Source: Centroberyx gerrardi (Eukaryota; Chordata; Actinopteri; Beryciformes; Berycidae). From it: DNA of 64,000 nucleotides. The stretch spans positions 6,132,001-6,196,000 of the forward strand of contig NC_136020.1 in assembly GCF_048128805.1 (NCBI RefSeq). The letters run 5' to 3'. Positions 23,010-36,220 of the stretch are shown one piece after another. Positions within the stretch are counted from its first letter, which is position 1. The number at the start of each line of letters is the position of its first letter. The notes under the pieces were generated by a model. The model had not been told where the DNA came from, ran no database searches, and was given only the letters and a program-made list of their open reading frames with translations. The position numbers and the translations under genes are program-made.

Positions 23010-26000
23010 TTACAGAGCGGCGGCTCCAGAGATGATCTCGATGAGCTCCTTGGTGATGACGGCCTGTCTGGTACGGTTGAAGGTGAGGGTCAGCTTGTCG
23101 ATCATCTCAGCTGGAGGGAAGGGAGAGCAATCCACCGTGAATCAGTGTTAAATGTTAGAACGCAAAGATGTGAATGAGGAAGTGTGCGTGCGGCCGGAGT
23201 CTTACAGGCGTTCTTGCTGGCGCTGTCCATGGCGGTCATCCTGGCGCTCTGCTCGCTGGTGGTGGACTCCTTCAGGCCGAAGTAGATGATGTTGACCAGG
23301 GAGAACTCCTGGTAGTTCCTCAGCACGTCGGCGTCGATGTCGTCGTAGATGCCCATGCTCTCTGTCGGGGGGGGGGGGCAGACGTGCATCGTTATCACTG
23401 GCTGGGACGTTCAAGGCTCTATATGTAAATCCCAGTCTTCAAAAACAACACCTTACCTGCATTAGCAACAGTATCGATGGAGAACACAGGCTTGTTGTCC
23501 GTCTTGTAGGAGATAACGGACCTGCGTGAGGAGGAAGGGAGGATTTATTTTTGTGATCATTCAATATTGATCTTCAAACAACCCCAAAAAGGCTTGCAGG
23601 CAAATCCAAACAGGTATTCAGGTACATTTGTGGTATCATTTTAAATCATGTAAAACTGATAACACGAGAATCAGAAGAAAGGCCTTCCACACCTGAATCT
23701 GTTGTAGATGATGGAGCCCTGGTCAAACTCGTATCCGGAGTTGAGCAGCTCGGTGGCGATGATGGAGGCATCGCTGAAGGTGGGGGGCTTGCGGCCGACT
23801 TCCTTGCAGTTCAGCATGATGTGCTTTCCGTGGGTCCTGATGAGGAACAGCGGGCGTTATCGTAATTATTAACGGAGGTGCTCATATTCTGCACTCAAAC
23901 AGGTTCTGGCATTGGAACGTGTGACATCCTAAATATTAGCTGTATTTCTGTAATCTATACTAGGACTGTCCTTTCTTCCAAGACTGAATTTAAATGAAAA
24001 CAGTATCAAACGTTTGTTCAAATTTATTTAAAAAAAAAAAAGAACTGGCAGTTCAATATTAAGCCATTAGTGTTCGACTGAATGACTTGAGCTTTCCTGC
24101 CGCCTACAAGGGAAGTCCCACTTTCAACCAAGCAACTGCTTCATCAAAGCATCACTATGACACAAACTTCAGCATGCTAAACTATACTCATCCAACTTCC
24201 CCCAGTCCAACTCCTCTCCCCTACGAATGACTGGCAGGCTGTCTGTCCTTCAGTACCTGTGCAGCAGGCCCCTCAGCTTGTCTCCCACATTGACCACCAT
24301 CACCTCCTTGCCAGCGCCGCTCAGGGTGGCGATCTGGCTCTTTATGGCCTTGGCCACGTTGGAGTGGATGGCGCCGCAGAGGCCGCGGTCGGACGACACA
24401 CCGATGATCAGGTGCTTGGCGGCCTTGTCCTCCGGGGCTTTGATTTCAGCCTTCTCGTACAGGGCTGGAGGACAGGGAGACGAAAACAACGCGTTTACTG
24501 ATCCACTTAACATGAACCAACCCGGCTGATTCAGAAGGTCCCTCTCTGTCAGCTATACTGTCATCATGACAGTAAAACTGAACGAATACCTGAGGGAAGT
24601 ATTCCTCTGACAGATATCAAGTTACATGGAGGCATGCTGTACTTACCCAGAGCACCGGTGCCATAGACTCTGGCGGGCTTCAGCTGCCTCTCAGCACGAG
24701 CGTACTTGGCAGCAGCCACCATCTTCATGGACTTGGTGATTTTCTGGATGTTCTTGATGGACTTCAACCGAATGGTGACTAGAAGAGAGGACATCACAAC
24801 CATGAACATTGTTGATGCCTCGCTTATTAGCAAACATGCACTCCTTGTAAAACAAGGTTTAAGACCGTTTATGAATCACTAGGATAGACTCTTCAATTCA
24901 GCATACATGCAATACACCAAGCAACACTTATTTCAATAACTTTTTATCCATTAGAATTTCTTCTGCAGTTATTTCCAATTGTATCCCACCAAAATACACT
25001 GCGGTGACCAGTGTGAACCAGTTCTACCAGTTGAGATTTATTGAAATTATTTATTGTATGCCAAATTTTACAGTGGTTCCAAGAAACAAAAGGTCTTAAG
25101 CCATGTTATATAAGGTATGTTAAGCTGTCAATAAGCAAGACCACATTAACTTGTGTTTTTTTTTAGTGATAGGTGGTGTGATGGTAGTGTGTTGGTGTGA
25201 TTTTAATTAACCGTGTCGACTATCTGCAAAAAGTAAAATTCAATTTTATGCATAATAAAGAATGTTGAATATTGATGAAACTGACAAAGTTATGAATCTG
25301 ACTTATGAATGGAGTTTAGTCTGCTGTTCCTTCCATAATGTATCGGAGTTTTGTATTGGCTGGTCATATTGTAAGACTAAGGAATATCAGTGTGATGTTG
25401 AGTCTACAAGATGCTGTTATAGAATGTGTAGTACACAGAAAAAGTACTTACTGTCCTTCAAGGTAGCCATGTTCCTGACCTGCCCACTGCGAACAGAAAT
25501 AATGCATTTAACTTGGAGCTTTTGCCGCAAGCATTATCATCATATTGCAAAACAGTTTCCTCATTAACTTATCATAACTGAACTTACAGAGATATATGAA
25601 GCTTGATGTTGAAATGCCATTTTACCTACTAACGCTGCAAGCTAGCTAACGTCAGTTAGCCGGGTAGTACACAGAGTACTGACAGACAGAAAAGGCTTTG
25701 GTAATTATTATATTGTACTGACTGTGTGTTAAGACACTGTAGTGAAAGGATTTGATCATAATCTTGCATTGAAAACACGTTTATCCAGCGCCACTTCACT
25801 ACTAACACAATGTCATAACGTTTAGGCAAGTAAGTGTCAGCTTAGCTAGCGTTAGCTTAGCTTAGCTGACTGAACTTGGCCATTCCCTATGCAGCACACT
25901 GCTGTCATTCATTAGCCGCGGCCTGCAGGTTAGCACGTCCTTGCAGTCAATAACTGGGTTTATCAGCAACTACAACTTGCAGACTTGCTCTAATCGTGTA

Positions 26001-26106
26001 CTTGAACTAAATACAGAAAAGATTCAACTGAATAATGTTGGCTACATATTTAAAATCAACTTTACCATTGTGGGACAAACACCACCGCGCTGGTCCTGGC
26101 GAACAT
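23010..26106 (-). CDS. atp5f1c: ATP synthase F1 subunit gamma, mitochondrial (complete, 8 coding exons)
   Basis: The product is the central rotor stalk of mitochondrial F1Fo ATP synthase, which turns inside the alpha3beta3 head and couples proton flow to ATP synthesis. Coding exons in transcript order are 26066-26106, 25452-25486, 24647-24778, 24257-24464, 23693-23836, 23457-23521, 23206-23361 and 23010-23110. They total 882 nt (293 aa) with consistent phases. The protein opens MFARTSAVV, a basic presequence, followed by the conserved [18 protein letters not shown]. Further family motifs are [23 protein letters not shown] and SIYDD-like [10 protein letters not shown], and the C-terminus is [14 protein letters not shown]. 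Human forms are 297-298 aa. A Cys-Gly pair replaces the Trp-Ile pair I recall in the human presequence, at the exon 1/2 junction. The stop codon overlaps a donor-like site (see findings). The gene is head to head with kin. Identity rests on remembered human sequence and is very secure. Confidence 0.97.
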
Positions 26107-26949
26107 GGTTACTTCTATGAAGGTCAGACACGCAGGACTGCGCAGGCGCAAGTCAGCGGCAAAATGGAGGAATGCTGCCTTCATGTACTATCAGAAATAT
26201 CGTAAAAACGCAATGCACTCACATGAACGAACCAAAAAAGTATCACATTTCTCACAAACTGAGTGGTAAAAGCACCTTTCATGTGTTTATTATTCATATA
26301 GCCAACCCCAGCATGCATTGGGCGGTGTATTTATTATCGATTGAAAAAACATATGGAATCTATAAATGATATGAATAGCAAATAAAAAATCCACAGTATC
26401 TGTCCAACTTCAATCTCTTCTCTTTGTAATCATTCCGTCTGTGTAGCCAAAATGTTTATGTTATTCAATTAATTTTAATATGTTGACTACATAATTACCT
26501 GCTGTTCCTCTGTTATGTTAAAAGTGGTGCATGTTATTATGCAGTATGTTATTGTTTAGCATGACAGTATGTCATTGTGTACGTGTAAATCATTAATATT
26601 ATTCTACGTTTCTATTATTTTCACTCTTTATTCTATTCTCACACATTTTTAATAACTTAATGAAGACTTCTATTACATGTATGATGAGCATTTTCTCCCC
26701 CAACCAAAATGCACTTGAATGCGCGACAAGTTGCACTCGGTAGCGTGGATCTTGGAGCATACGAGGAGCCCTTGAAGGCAGCAGAAGTTATCGCGTGTTT
26801 TAAAGCATACGCGAAGTTATGACGCTATACACGCGGAAGTTGTATATCTCAGCCGAGGAGCCCACATTGGGTCGCGTTAAATTTCTTTCAATTTACTTAT
26901 ATTAATAACATTTATTGCCTCTTTTTTATGTTTATTATAGCTGGTCGGA
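26107..26949. promoter_or_regulatory. Head-to-head promoter region between atp5f1c and kin
   Basis: The two start codons are 843 bp apart and point away from each other, as in human where ATP5F1C and KIN are also divergent. An NRF1-like palindrome, TGCGCAGGCGCA (one base off the consensus), lies at 26139-26150. A YY1-like AAAATGGAGG follows at 26161-26170. Both are within 65 bp of the atp5f1c start, as is typical of nuclear genes for mitochondrial proteins. On the kin side a GCGGAAGT ETS-like site lies near 26834. The middle is AT-rich. There is no obvious TATA box at either end. The sites are seen directly; their use is inferred. Confidence 0.6.
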
Positions 26950-29900
26950 ATGGGGAAAGCCGATTTTCTGAGTCCCAAGGCAATAAGCAACAGGATAAAA
27001 TCCAAAGGTCTTCAAAAGTTGAGATGGTATTGTCAGATGTGTCAAAAACAATGCCGAGATGAGGTGAGCTCTTTTTTAACCGTTAAAGTTCTGTTATTTT
27101 ATGTTTTAACTCGTTTAGATATTGTTTTGAACACTTTTCTCCTTCCCGTTTGTTCTCAGAATGGATTCAAATGTCACTGCATGTCCGAGTCCCACCAGAG
27201 ACAGCTGTTGCTGGCCTCGGAAGACCCAAACCAGTTCATGGACTACTTCTCAGAGTGAGTGCCGTTATAACATTACGAGGTATAGGCTAATATTATGAAA
27301 ACAAAAGCATGTTAGCATTTCACAGAGTAAATTTATTCTTATTTCCTCTTTCCTAGGGAATTCAAAAGTGACTTTCTGGAGCTGATCAGAAGACGCTTCG
27401 GTGAGACTGGACGTTGTTACAACAGTTTTCTGCATTAAAAGTGAAGTAATACTGAGGAACTATTTTTTCCCTTTGCTCCTCATTCATCCGCAGGGACCAA
27501 GCGCGTGCACAACAACATCGTCTACAATGAGTACATCAGCGACCGGGAGCACATCCACATGAACTCCACACAGTGGGAGACGCTCACCGACTTCACCAAG
27601 TGGCTGGGCAAAGAAGGTGAGCTGACAGTGTTTCCATGTGTGTTTCCCACCACTAATATAAGATTACACGCTGCATTTCTGCCATTCTCCACCACATCAT
27701 CGAGTTTGGAAACAAATTTGAGAAGAGCACCACTCACTGGCTAATGATATAGAAATAAAAGGTCCTGCAAACATCTGTAGGCAGGGATGTAAACCCACTA
27801 AATCTATCTGTGGAATAGAAACACCTTTCTTGACTGACATACAACTTTATGATGTAAATGCACAGTATGCATCATGTAGTACCAAACTAAGTTGAAAAAA
27901 CACTTTAAAAAAAATCAATCTTAAAAGACAAAACAAATACCTTTTTGAAAATATAATGTATTTATGCAGTAAAAACTAAAGCCTCTCCCGTCATCCAAAC
28001 ACAATCAGTCCACATACCTCTTTATACCTGATGATGTGTGAAACATTACCAGTGTGTACAGACTGCCTTCACTGCCTTTACTTAATTACTTGTTAATATA
28101 TAGCAATAGGGAGAAATTTTAAGTTTTCAGCTGGAAGAGGTGATTTTTAATGTGTGGTCTCTGTTTAATGTTACCGCTAGGTTTGTGTAAGGTTGACGAG
28201 ACCCCTAAAGGCTGGTACATCCAGTACATCGACCGCGACCCCGAGACCATTCGCCGCCAGGAGGAGCTGGAGAAGAAGAAGAAGCAGGACCTGGACGACG
28301 AGGAGAGGAGCGCCAAGTTCATAGAGGAGCAGGTCCGCAGGGGCCGCGGCGGCAAGGAGCCCGACGTGAGTACACAAACCTCAGCATCACAGTGGGTTCT
28401 GGCACCTAAACTTCATACCATACAGTTTAGCACCATTAAACAATGTTTTTCTGTATTATGTTCCCTAGGAAGCTCCAGTTTTCACAGAGCTCAAGCGAGA
28501 GAGCGAAGAAGAAAAAGGTTTGTTTTTGTTTTGTTTTTTTGGAGCAATGGCTCTAAAAAATGTCACATTGTCCTTTGTTCTCAAATATATAAACCTATTA
28601 AATTGCAGACAAGCACTAAAATTGCCTAAAGATGATTGTAAGAACGATGTTGGCAGGTGTTTTTCTCCTCAATATTTTAAAAGTATGTGTGTGTGTGTGG
28701 ATTGACAAATGAATGAGGTTAACTATGCAAGATTTTCATGATTCTAGTCAAAATTGTGACTAAATTTAGCCTCATTTATACAGAATTGCATTCTCTGACC
28801 TTTAAAAGTTGCCTGTGAAAGTTTTGTTCAACAAATTAAACTGCAACACATTTGCAAGAAGCCTAGTTTGTGTTTTTATTCACCCTAATAATATGTGTCA
28901 TTTCTTTCTTTCAGTTGCCTTCAACATGGGCGCCTGTTCCTCTGTAGCTGGCCCGTCAAAACCAAGGTAGAGAGGCTCCTATGCAGGTTGTTAATTGAGC
29001 TGCAGAATCATCAGACGGGTATAATGACGCTATTTGTCTGTCGCTCCCTTTAGCACCTCGCTGGGTCCCAGCGCCCTGAAAGCAGCAGCGGCCTCCTCCA
29101 AGAGGAAAGACGCGTCTGCCGGCTCCGAGTCCAGCGAGAAGAAGAAGAAATCCGCGCTGGACGAGATCATGGAGGTAGGGCGGTGTTTCTTGTGTGTCCT
29201 GTGTCTGAGGATGGCTTGTGATTCTGTATGCGTCTGGGTGCGTATCTGTGTTCGATGCGGCTTAGCGTACTGAACCGTCGGCGATGTGTTTGTGTTCAGA
29301 TGGAGGAGAGGAAAAAGAAGAAGCAGCAGCAGCAGCAGTCGGCCAGGACGGAGTATTGGCTGCAGCCCAACATCGTGGTCAAAGTCGTCACCAAGAAGCT
29401 GGGAGAGAGGTACCACAAGAAGAAGGCCGTCATCAAGGTAACAGGCTTCTTACTCTATATATTGGGGCGAGGGGGGTTCTGTGTGCACGGGGAAAAAAGA
29501 CTGATAATGCGAATAATTGTGGATCTTTTAACCGTAGGAAGTGCGAGACAAATACACAGCCATGGTGAGGATGATCAACTCCGGAGACAAACTGAAGCTG
29601 GACCAGAGTCATGTAGAGACCGTCATTCCCGCACCAGGTAAACTGTGAGACTATTAATAAGCTCTCTGTATCCACCTTCGCAACCTGTGACCTAAAACCG
29701 CGTTCTCCCCGCTGCAGGTAAACGGGTGTTGGTTCTGAACGGGCCGTACAGAGACACAGAGGCTCTGCTGGACGGGATAGACGAGAAGAACTTCTGCGCC
29801 ACGCTCACACTCGACTCTGTAAGTAATAAATAGCAGCCACATCTATGTTTCTACACTTCTGTCTTCTGCTATCTGATGGATACATGGCGCCTGTTATGTG

Positions 29901-30238
29901 TTGTTTTTGTGTTATTAATAGGTTTGTTGTCTACATCTGTAAATTGAATATATATATAAGGTGAATAGTCTAGACACTTTCTGTACATATGTATGGCCTT
30001 CTGTAGATCTGTTAATGTGAATACTTTACCAGATCCACATACCAGATCTCTATGTACATCTTGCACATGATGTACTGTATATAAGAAGTTCTTGACTTGG
30101 TGAACATGGTTGCATTGGGTTTATTCCCCCCCATTTGCTGTATTCATATTCATATTGTTTTTTTCTCGTCTTCAGGGTCGAATGAAGGGGAAGAGAGTTG
30201 AGGGCGTCGCTTATGAGGATTTCTCAAAAATGGCTTGA
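26950..30238 (+). CDS. kin: KIN17 DNA/RNA-binding nuclear protein (complete, 12 exons)
   Basis: KIN17 is a nuclear zinc-finger protein linked to DNA replication, the damage response and spliceosome-associated RNA binding. Exons are 26950-27063, 27160-27254, 27357-27400, 27494-27616, 28181-28365, 28469-28517, 28915-28966, 29054-29174, 29300-29437, 29538-29637, 29718-29818 and 30176-30238. They total 1185 nt (394 aa); human is 393 aa. The start is MGKADFLSPKAISNRIK. The C2H2-type zinc finger spans about residues 28-50 (C28, C31, H44, H50). A winged-helix region follows with FGTKRVHNNIVYNEYI, then a charged coiled stretch rich in E/K (about 158-185), a K-rich linker with SALDEIME, and the C-terminal SH3-like/KOW pair with YWLQPNIVVKVVTKKLG and VIPAPGKRVLVLNG. 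A run of five Gln (270-274) is encoded by CAG repeats. The gene faces itih2 tail to tail. Identification is very secure. Confidence 0.97.
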
Positions 30239-30480
30239 ACCAGCAAACCTTCCTGTTTACATGTCAGCAGCCTGCTGGCTGAGGGACTCTACTGTGTCAG
30301 AGTTACTTCCCCTTGGCTCCCTGTATATACATATCCCACAATGCATTTCCTATGGCGTTATCACAGTTGACCTTAGTACGAGTTACGATTTGTTTAATGT
30401 TTTTTATTCTGTATTAGTATTCAAGTCGATCAACAATTCAGGTGTATTATTTCTCTTGAATAAAATACAACAAAAGAAAC
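30239..30480 (+). other. kin 3' UTR with poly(A) signal
   Basis: An AATAAA signal at 30459-30464 lies about 220 nt after the kin stop codon, giving a short 3' UTR. The itih2 stop is only about 340 bp further on, on the other strand. No clear AATAAA was seen for itih2 between the two genes, so its 3' end may overlap that of kin. Confidence 0.65.
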
Positions 30481-30819
30481 TTCTGGTGTTCTTTGAAAAA
30501 TAATCGGAACAGTAGGACTAAATGATTTTTGGAGAACAAACAAAAATCAAAAAATGTAGTTACACATGACTTTTCAATGGCACATCGTATACGTCGCTCA
30601 ACGTTACATCTTCCAGTTACACATCTTTGGGCTCAATATGATTTTTTTTTTTCTCTTTCTCATGGCCCCTGTTCATATTAAGAACTTTTCCACTCACCCT
30701 TTCAAATAGTTGTAACATTTCATTAAGGCTTTTCCCACCCAGAACCTAATAGCAGCACACGGCGCTGGTTAATTTGTCTTTCCCGCCTCCTCGGTCCCGT
30801 GCGCCTCGCCGCCGGCCGC

Positions 30820-33800
30820 TCAGAGCGTCGGGAGGAAGCTGTTGAGGTCCGGGACGATGTAGTCGGTGTAACGGCCGTCGATGAAGCCTTTCCCGCTGTT
30901 GTGTATGAACCAGCAGTAGACGTCCGAGCCGCGCTTCTTATCGCGCCTGTAGTCCTTTTGCCAGCCCCTGACGCACAAGTTTCACTGGTATTAGCATCCA
31001 ATTGTTTTGTTTAGTAATACATTTTCCGTGTGTGTGTTATTAGCTCAACTTACCTGGTGACAACCAGCCTGTTGCCCTTCACCTCCATAGTGGCCTCCTT
31101 CTTCAGAGGGTCGGCTCCTTCGTGGATGTCATACACACTCACCTCAGGCTCCATAGAAAACTGCCCTGGGAGGTCACACACGCATATTGAATATATGAGC
31201 TTTAATCCAAAAATATCAGTATCCTCAGCCTTCAAAACCCCTTTCCCTTGGGCCTCGCTCAATTTGCTGCTTCTTGGAGTAACCGCATACGGTTTTACCA
31301 GACAAAGACCTTAATCAGAGACGTACCTATGAGTCCGTGGACCAGGGAGGAGTACTTGTTGTCATTGGGGATGTAGATGCCAAGGAAGTCGACGTTGACA
31401 GGATGTTTCTTCCACACGCGGTGGAGCATCACCATCACCCTGATGCTATCGTTTATTGTGATGGTGACATGAGAGTCCTTCACTATGGCAATCTTCACCC
31501 TGAAACACAGAGACATTACAAAGTGACCCAATGTACCAACAATACATCCCACTGAGATTTTACAATTCATTAATACACCTTTAAGAAGTATTTACAATAT
31601 ATTGTTAACTTTTTGGTGGCATTTACAGTATATTAATTTATGATCTCCATATCTCCGTTGTTTGAAAATCTCCAAAATACCATCTTTTCAGGAACTAAGA
31701 AATACATTCTTTTGAAAGGGTTTACCAAGGGATTCCAATTTTCGCAACCCATAGAGGACCATGTAATCCTTCATTTGAAGTTAAAACATGAAAACCATGA
31801 AAAACTCCATAATCCACTTCACATGAAATCACCAATATCATCACCTTATTATCAGGGATGTAGTGGAGGGTAAATACACCTAAACTCAGTTTACCCACCT
31901 GTTTGTGGAGTTTACCCACCTTTATAGGCTGAATTCATAACACACGTTATCAAAATGATGTAAAAATACACGTCTGCTTAAATAAAAGAGTGGGGCTACT
32001 ACAACAGAGAAAAGTGTCCCATCTGTTTTTTCTGAACATGTAACAGGTTTTTTCACAGGTTTTTTTTATTTACCACTACATCACTGCTTATAATTTATCC
32101 TCATAATTTATCATGTGGTTAAGGGGGTTAAGGGTGTGATGGTTACCCGTCCTGTGTGATGTCAGCCGTGGCCCCCCAGGTGAAGGAATGGTTGTGAGTG
32201 CCGTCGGTCATGGCGATGCTGTGGGTGCTGACGGCCAGGCTGAGCCCGTCCGGCTGGTAGTAGACTGAGATGGTGCCGAAGTAGGTGTTCAGTTTGTTCC
32301 CCAGCACCCGCTTGGAGCTGACTAACTGAGCGTTCACCACCACACCTTCAGGACGGGAGAGGAGGGTTGGTGAGAAGAATCGAGTATGAGCTTTTTCAAT
32401 TATTCATGTTTTTCTCATTAAAGGTGCAAACATGTTGGAAGTGATTTTTTTCCATCGACTTTTCACTTGTTCCACCATCTGTCATTACCAGAAACTCTGA
32501 AAGCTTTAGCTGTTTGCTCTGGAAGAACAGCGCCCTCTTCCTGTTTTGTGCCGTCAAGCAATCCAGCTGATTTCCCGCCAAAAATACTTTGTAGAGAGTT
32601 GTTCAAAACACTTTAACATTTTGTACAGTACCTGTTTCACGGTCGGACACCAGGTTGAGAATATGACCGGGTTCGGAGTCGATGTTGAAGCAGACATCCA
32701 TGTTGCTTCTGGGCAGGTGGACGATGAAGTGGGGGTCGTTCTCCACTGGGTGAGAAACAATCAGCTTGTTATGTACTGAGTGCTGCTTACATTTAATAGT
32801 TTTCATGATGTTGTGGTAGTCATCAAAGGTGTGCGTGTGCGTGTGCGTGTGTGTTACCTATGGTGATGTGTTCAGGCAGGGCCCCCTCAGCCTGGCTCGG
32901 GGGGGCAGGAGTGGTCATCTGGACCCAGGGTGGAGGCTGGTACAGAACCCGCACCGGAGCCAGAGGAGCAGACGATGATCCCCCTGATAGTCCTGATCCT
33001 GTGCAAGTTATTTATAGGATGAAGTAGGGTTGGCCAATATTGGTCTTTTATTGAAAAGCGGATATCAACAAATCAATGTCATCCACCTCTGATATGATGG
33101 ATATGATGCAGTTTCGGCATCCATATTGGCTTTCAAAACCCATATCGGTCAAGCCCTCAAATCTTACTATGAAGTATGTTTCTAATATGTCAATTTCGGC
33201 ACCTGAACAGCAGCCGTGCTTGGGGTCCTTCGGGGAGTCGGCCAGCAGCCTCTCCTTGGCCTCCTCGCTCTCCACCAGCAGAGCGGTGAGAGGAGTGACG
33301 AACTGGTGCTCCACGGCCAGGGTCAGGATCCTCTGGGTGATCTTCCTCTTCTTGGCAGCTGTTGGGGCCAGAGACCTGCAGGAGATCCACACTGCAGCAG
33401 TGAAATACTGACAATACCACAATAGACGCTTTAGATTGCTTGCGTGCCTCCATATGTTTCAGGTATGTACATATGAAGCGCTCTATCACTCTAAACCGTC
33501 CCCATCCTCTCTCACCTCTCTGCGATGAGCTGGTTGACGGTGATGTAGGCCCACAGCTGCCTGGCGAAGCCCGTGAAGGAGTGCTGCTGCTTGGCCAGCT
33601 CCGTGTCCAGCTCCATGGTGTCGGTCTCCGTCTCCAGGGTAAGATCCAGACGAGCCTGGAGGACGAGGTGGGATGGGATGTGTGTGTGTGTGTTAGTGTG
33701 TGGTCTTGTACTTCTATCCTTATGAGGACCAAATGTCCTCACAAGGATAGAAAGATGAGAAAAATCCTCCAAAGTGAGGACATTTTGCCAGTCCTCACTT

Positions 33801-36175
33801 CTACAAGGAACTAGTTTAGAGTTAGGACTTGGGTAAGGGCATGGCTTAAGTACATAATTTTTCTATCATATTTTGCATAAATTTTGAGATAATGCTAGTG
33901 GCCTACTATCACTCAACATAGTGTATGCTAAAGTGTTAGCATGGAGCACCAGAGTGAATGATCTACCAGGGACACATGAATGATTTTGGTGTTTATGTTC
34001 TCATCACTTAACAGGTAAGGGGCAATCTCCCAAGAACTTGGCATATTCCTTTGGGTGTTAGGGAATGAATATAGCCAATGGAAGGTGCTCACAGGTATAG
34101 TGATACAAACGTGCGGTAGTGAGTGTGTGTGTTACTCACGGCAGACGCTGTGGTGAAGCTGGTCAGGGTGTTGCTGTCGGAGGGCAGCACCTTCCCAGCC
34201 ACCACCAGCTCCGAGCCGCTGAAGTATTTATCGAAGCGGTTCTGGGTGATGTCCGACACCGAGTCCTCCGGGAACTGGACGGTGATCCTCCTCAGCAGAG
34301 GGGCGGAGACCTGGCTGTAAAACCTCTGGAGGGGGAGGAGGGGAAGAATGAGATGATTATGGAAGTCAGGTGATGAAGATAAAGTTCAAGTTCCTCAGTG
34401 CCGTCATACCCGTAGCTGCTCTGCGGCGTCGTGGTTGGCGTAGATCCTCTGGGCCATGCCCCTGTTCTCCATGGCGATACGTTCCAGGAAGTCGTAGTCC
34501 ACGTCGAAGCCGATGCCCAGTGAGAAGAGAGAAAACTCCTCCCTCATCACCCGCTTCACATTCTTCTGGATGGTGCTGAGCTTGATCTCTCCTGCAGAGA
34601 GAGAGAGCAAGAGGGTGGAGACAGATATGCATGTAGTGAGACCTTGACAATACGTTAATTATACTCTACACTGGCAATGTTCATCATCATCAAATTAGGG
34701 CTGCTAGAGTGGAATTCCTTGCCTAGTCAAATCACATTTATACAAAAAGAATATACTTTCAAAAAGCATCTAAAATGGCCAACCAGTTGACTGGAAAACA
34801 GTGATTTAACCAACCCTTCATCTTCCATGTCTAATATCTTGGCCTTAATGTTTTAACATATGGGATATGGTGTGTCAGTCTCACCGACAGTGGGGTCTCC
34901 ATCAGATACCAGAATGATCATGGAGACGGAGCGGGGGTCGATCAGCCCCTGATTGGACGCCTTCACCAGCATCTGCACCGCCCTCATCAGTGCCTCGTTG
35001 ATGTTGGTGCCTGGGGTCAAAGGGCAATAAAAGCCAGTCATGAACAGAGGCAGATGTCTGATATCAGCTACTTTATCTGGTCATCATAGCATCCAAAGAC
35101 TTCCAATTCTTCTACATGCCCATAAAGGATATTATTTTCTCATTTTCCTGTGGCATCCCCCCTTTTCTTCCCCCCTTTCCCACGGTGTCTCACCTCCGTT
35201 GGGTTTGATGCTCTGGATGTATCTCTTGGCGTCGGTGACCTGGATGGAGGAGCCGGCGACCAGCTCTTCGCTCCAGCAGCGCACATTGTGGTTAAAGTCT
35301 ATGATGCTGAAGTGGTCGTCTATGGTCAGGTCATCCAAAATAGCCTGCATGGCCTCCACTGTCTGTGAGAGGGGGAGTCAGCAGTTTGGAATTACGGTAG
35401 ATGCATTCTGGAGAATTGCCACATGATGGCAGTGTTTTACAATGGAGGGATGAAGAAAGAAAGGCAGAGGGAGCACTGTTGGCGGGGTCAAACTGTGCAG
35501 ACCTCCATATTGATGTAAACTTACTGGGACAACGAGCACTTACCTGCTTCATCTTGACCCCCCACATCGACCCGCTGACGTCGATGACAAACACAATGTT
35601 TTTGGGAAGGGGCGAGAGGTTGGACGGAGCGAAGAATTGGACAAAGTGGCCATCAGAGACCTTGAGGAAACAATGCAAGCCTGAGCAACAATTATGTCCA
35701 TTCTGTTTCTACCATAATCACTAAAGAGCTGTATGCAATATTAAATGCCTGAATAAATAGTTTGTACACTGTACACTTGGATGGTTAAGTGTGTGATACC
35801 TGTAGTTCCCCGGCGTTGCTGTCTCTCTCCACATCGTATTTGACAGTGAAGGCGCCATCTATAGCACTGTCAGTGCAGTTCTCACACTTCCTCTGCTGCT
35901 GCAGATTGGGCTTGAAGACAATATGAGCCTGGGGACGGACACACACACACACATACACACACCATTTAGATGCTCAGATTCCCAGCATACAATCAAGTAA
36001 GGAGCTACACACAAAACAGTGTATTATGTTACCTTGTCTTTGGAGGAGGTAAGTCTGATCAGCTCTGCAAACTGTTCCCCGAGGGTGTTTGGTGTTTCTA
36101 CCATGGTAATGCCCTTCGGCTCATAGATGTACACATCCACCTAGAGAGAGACCGGGTCAGAGGTGATTGCTGAGT

Positions 36176-36220
<45 letters not shown>

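Noticed and set aside
33190-33732. 180-codon minus ORF over two itih2 exons
   Set aside because: It reads the itih2 exons out of frame and through the intron. The true frame is the spliced itih2 model.
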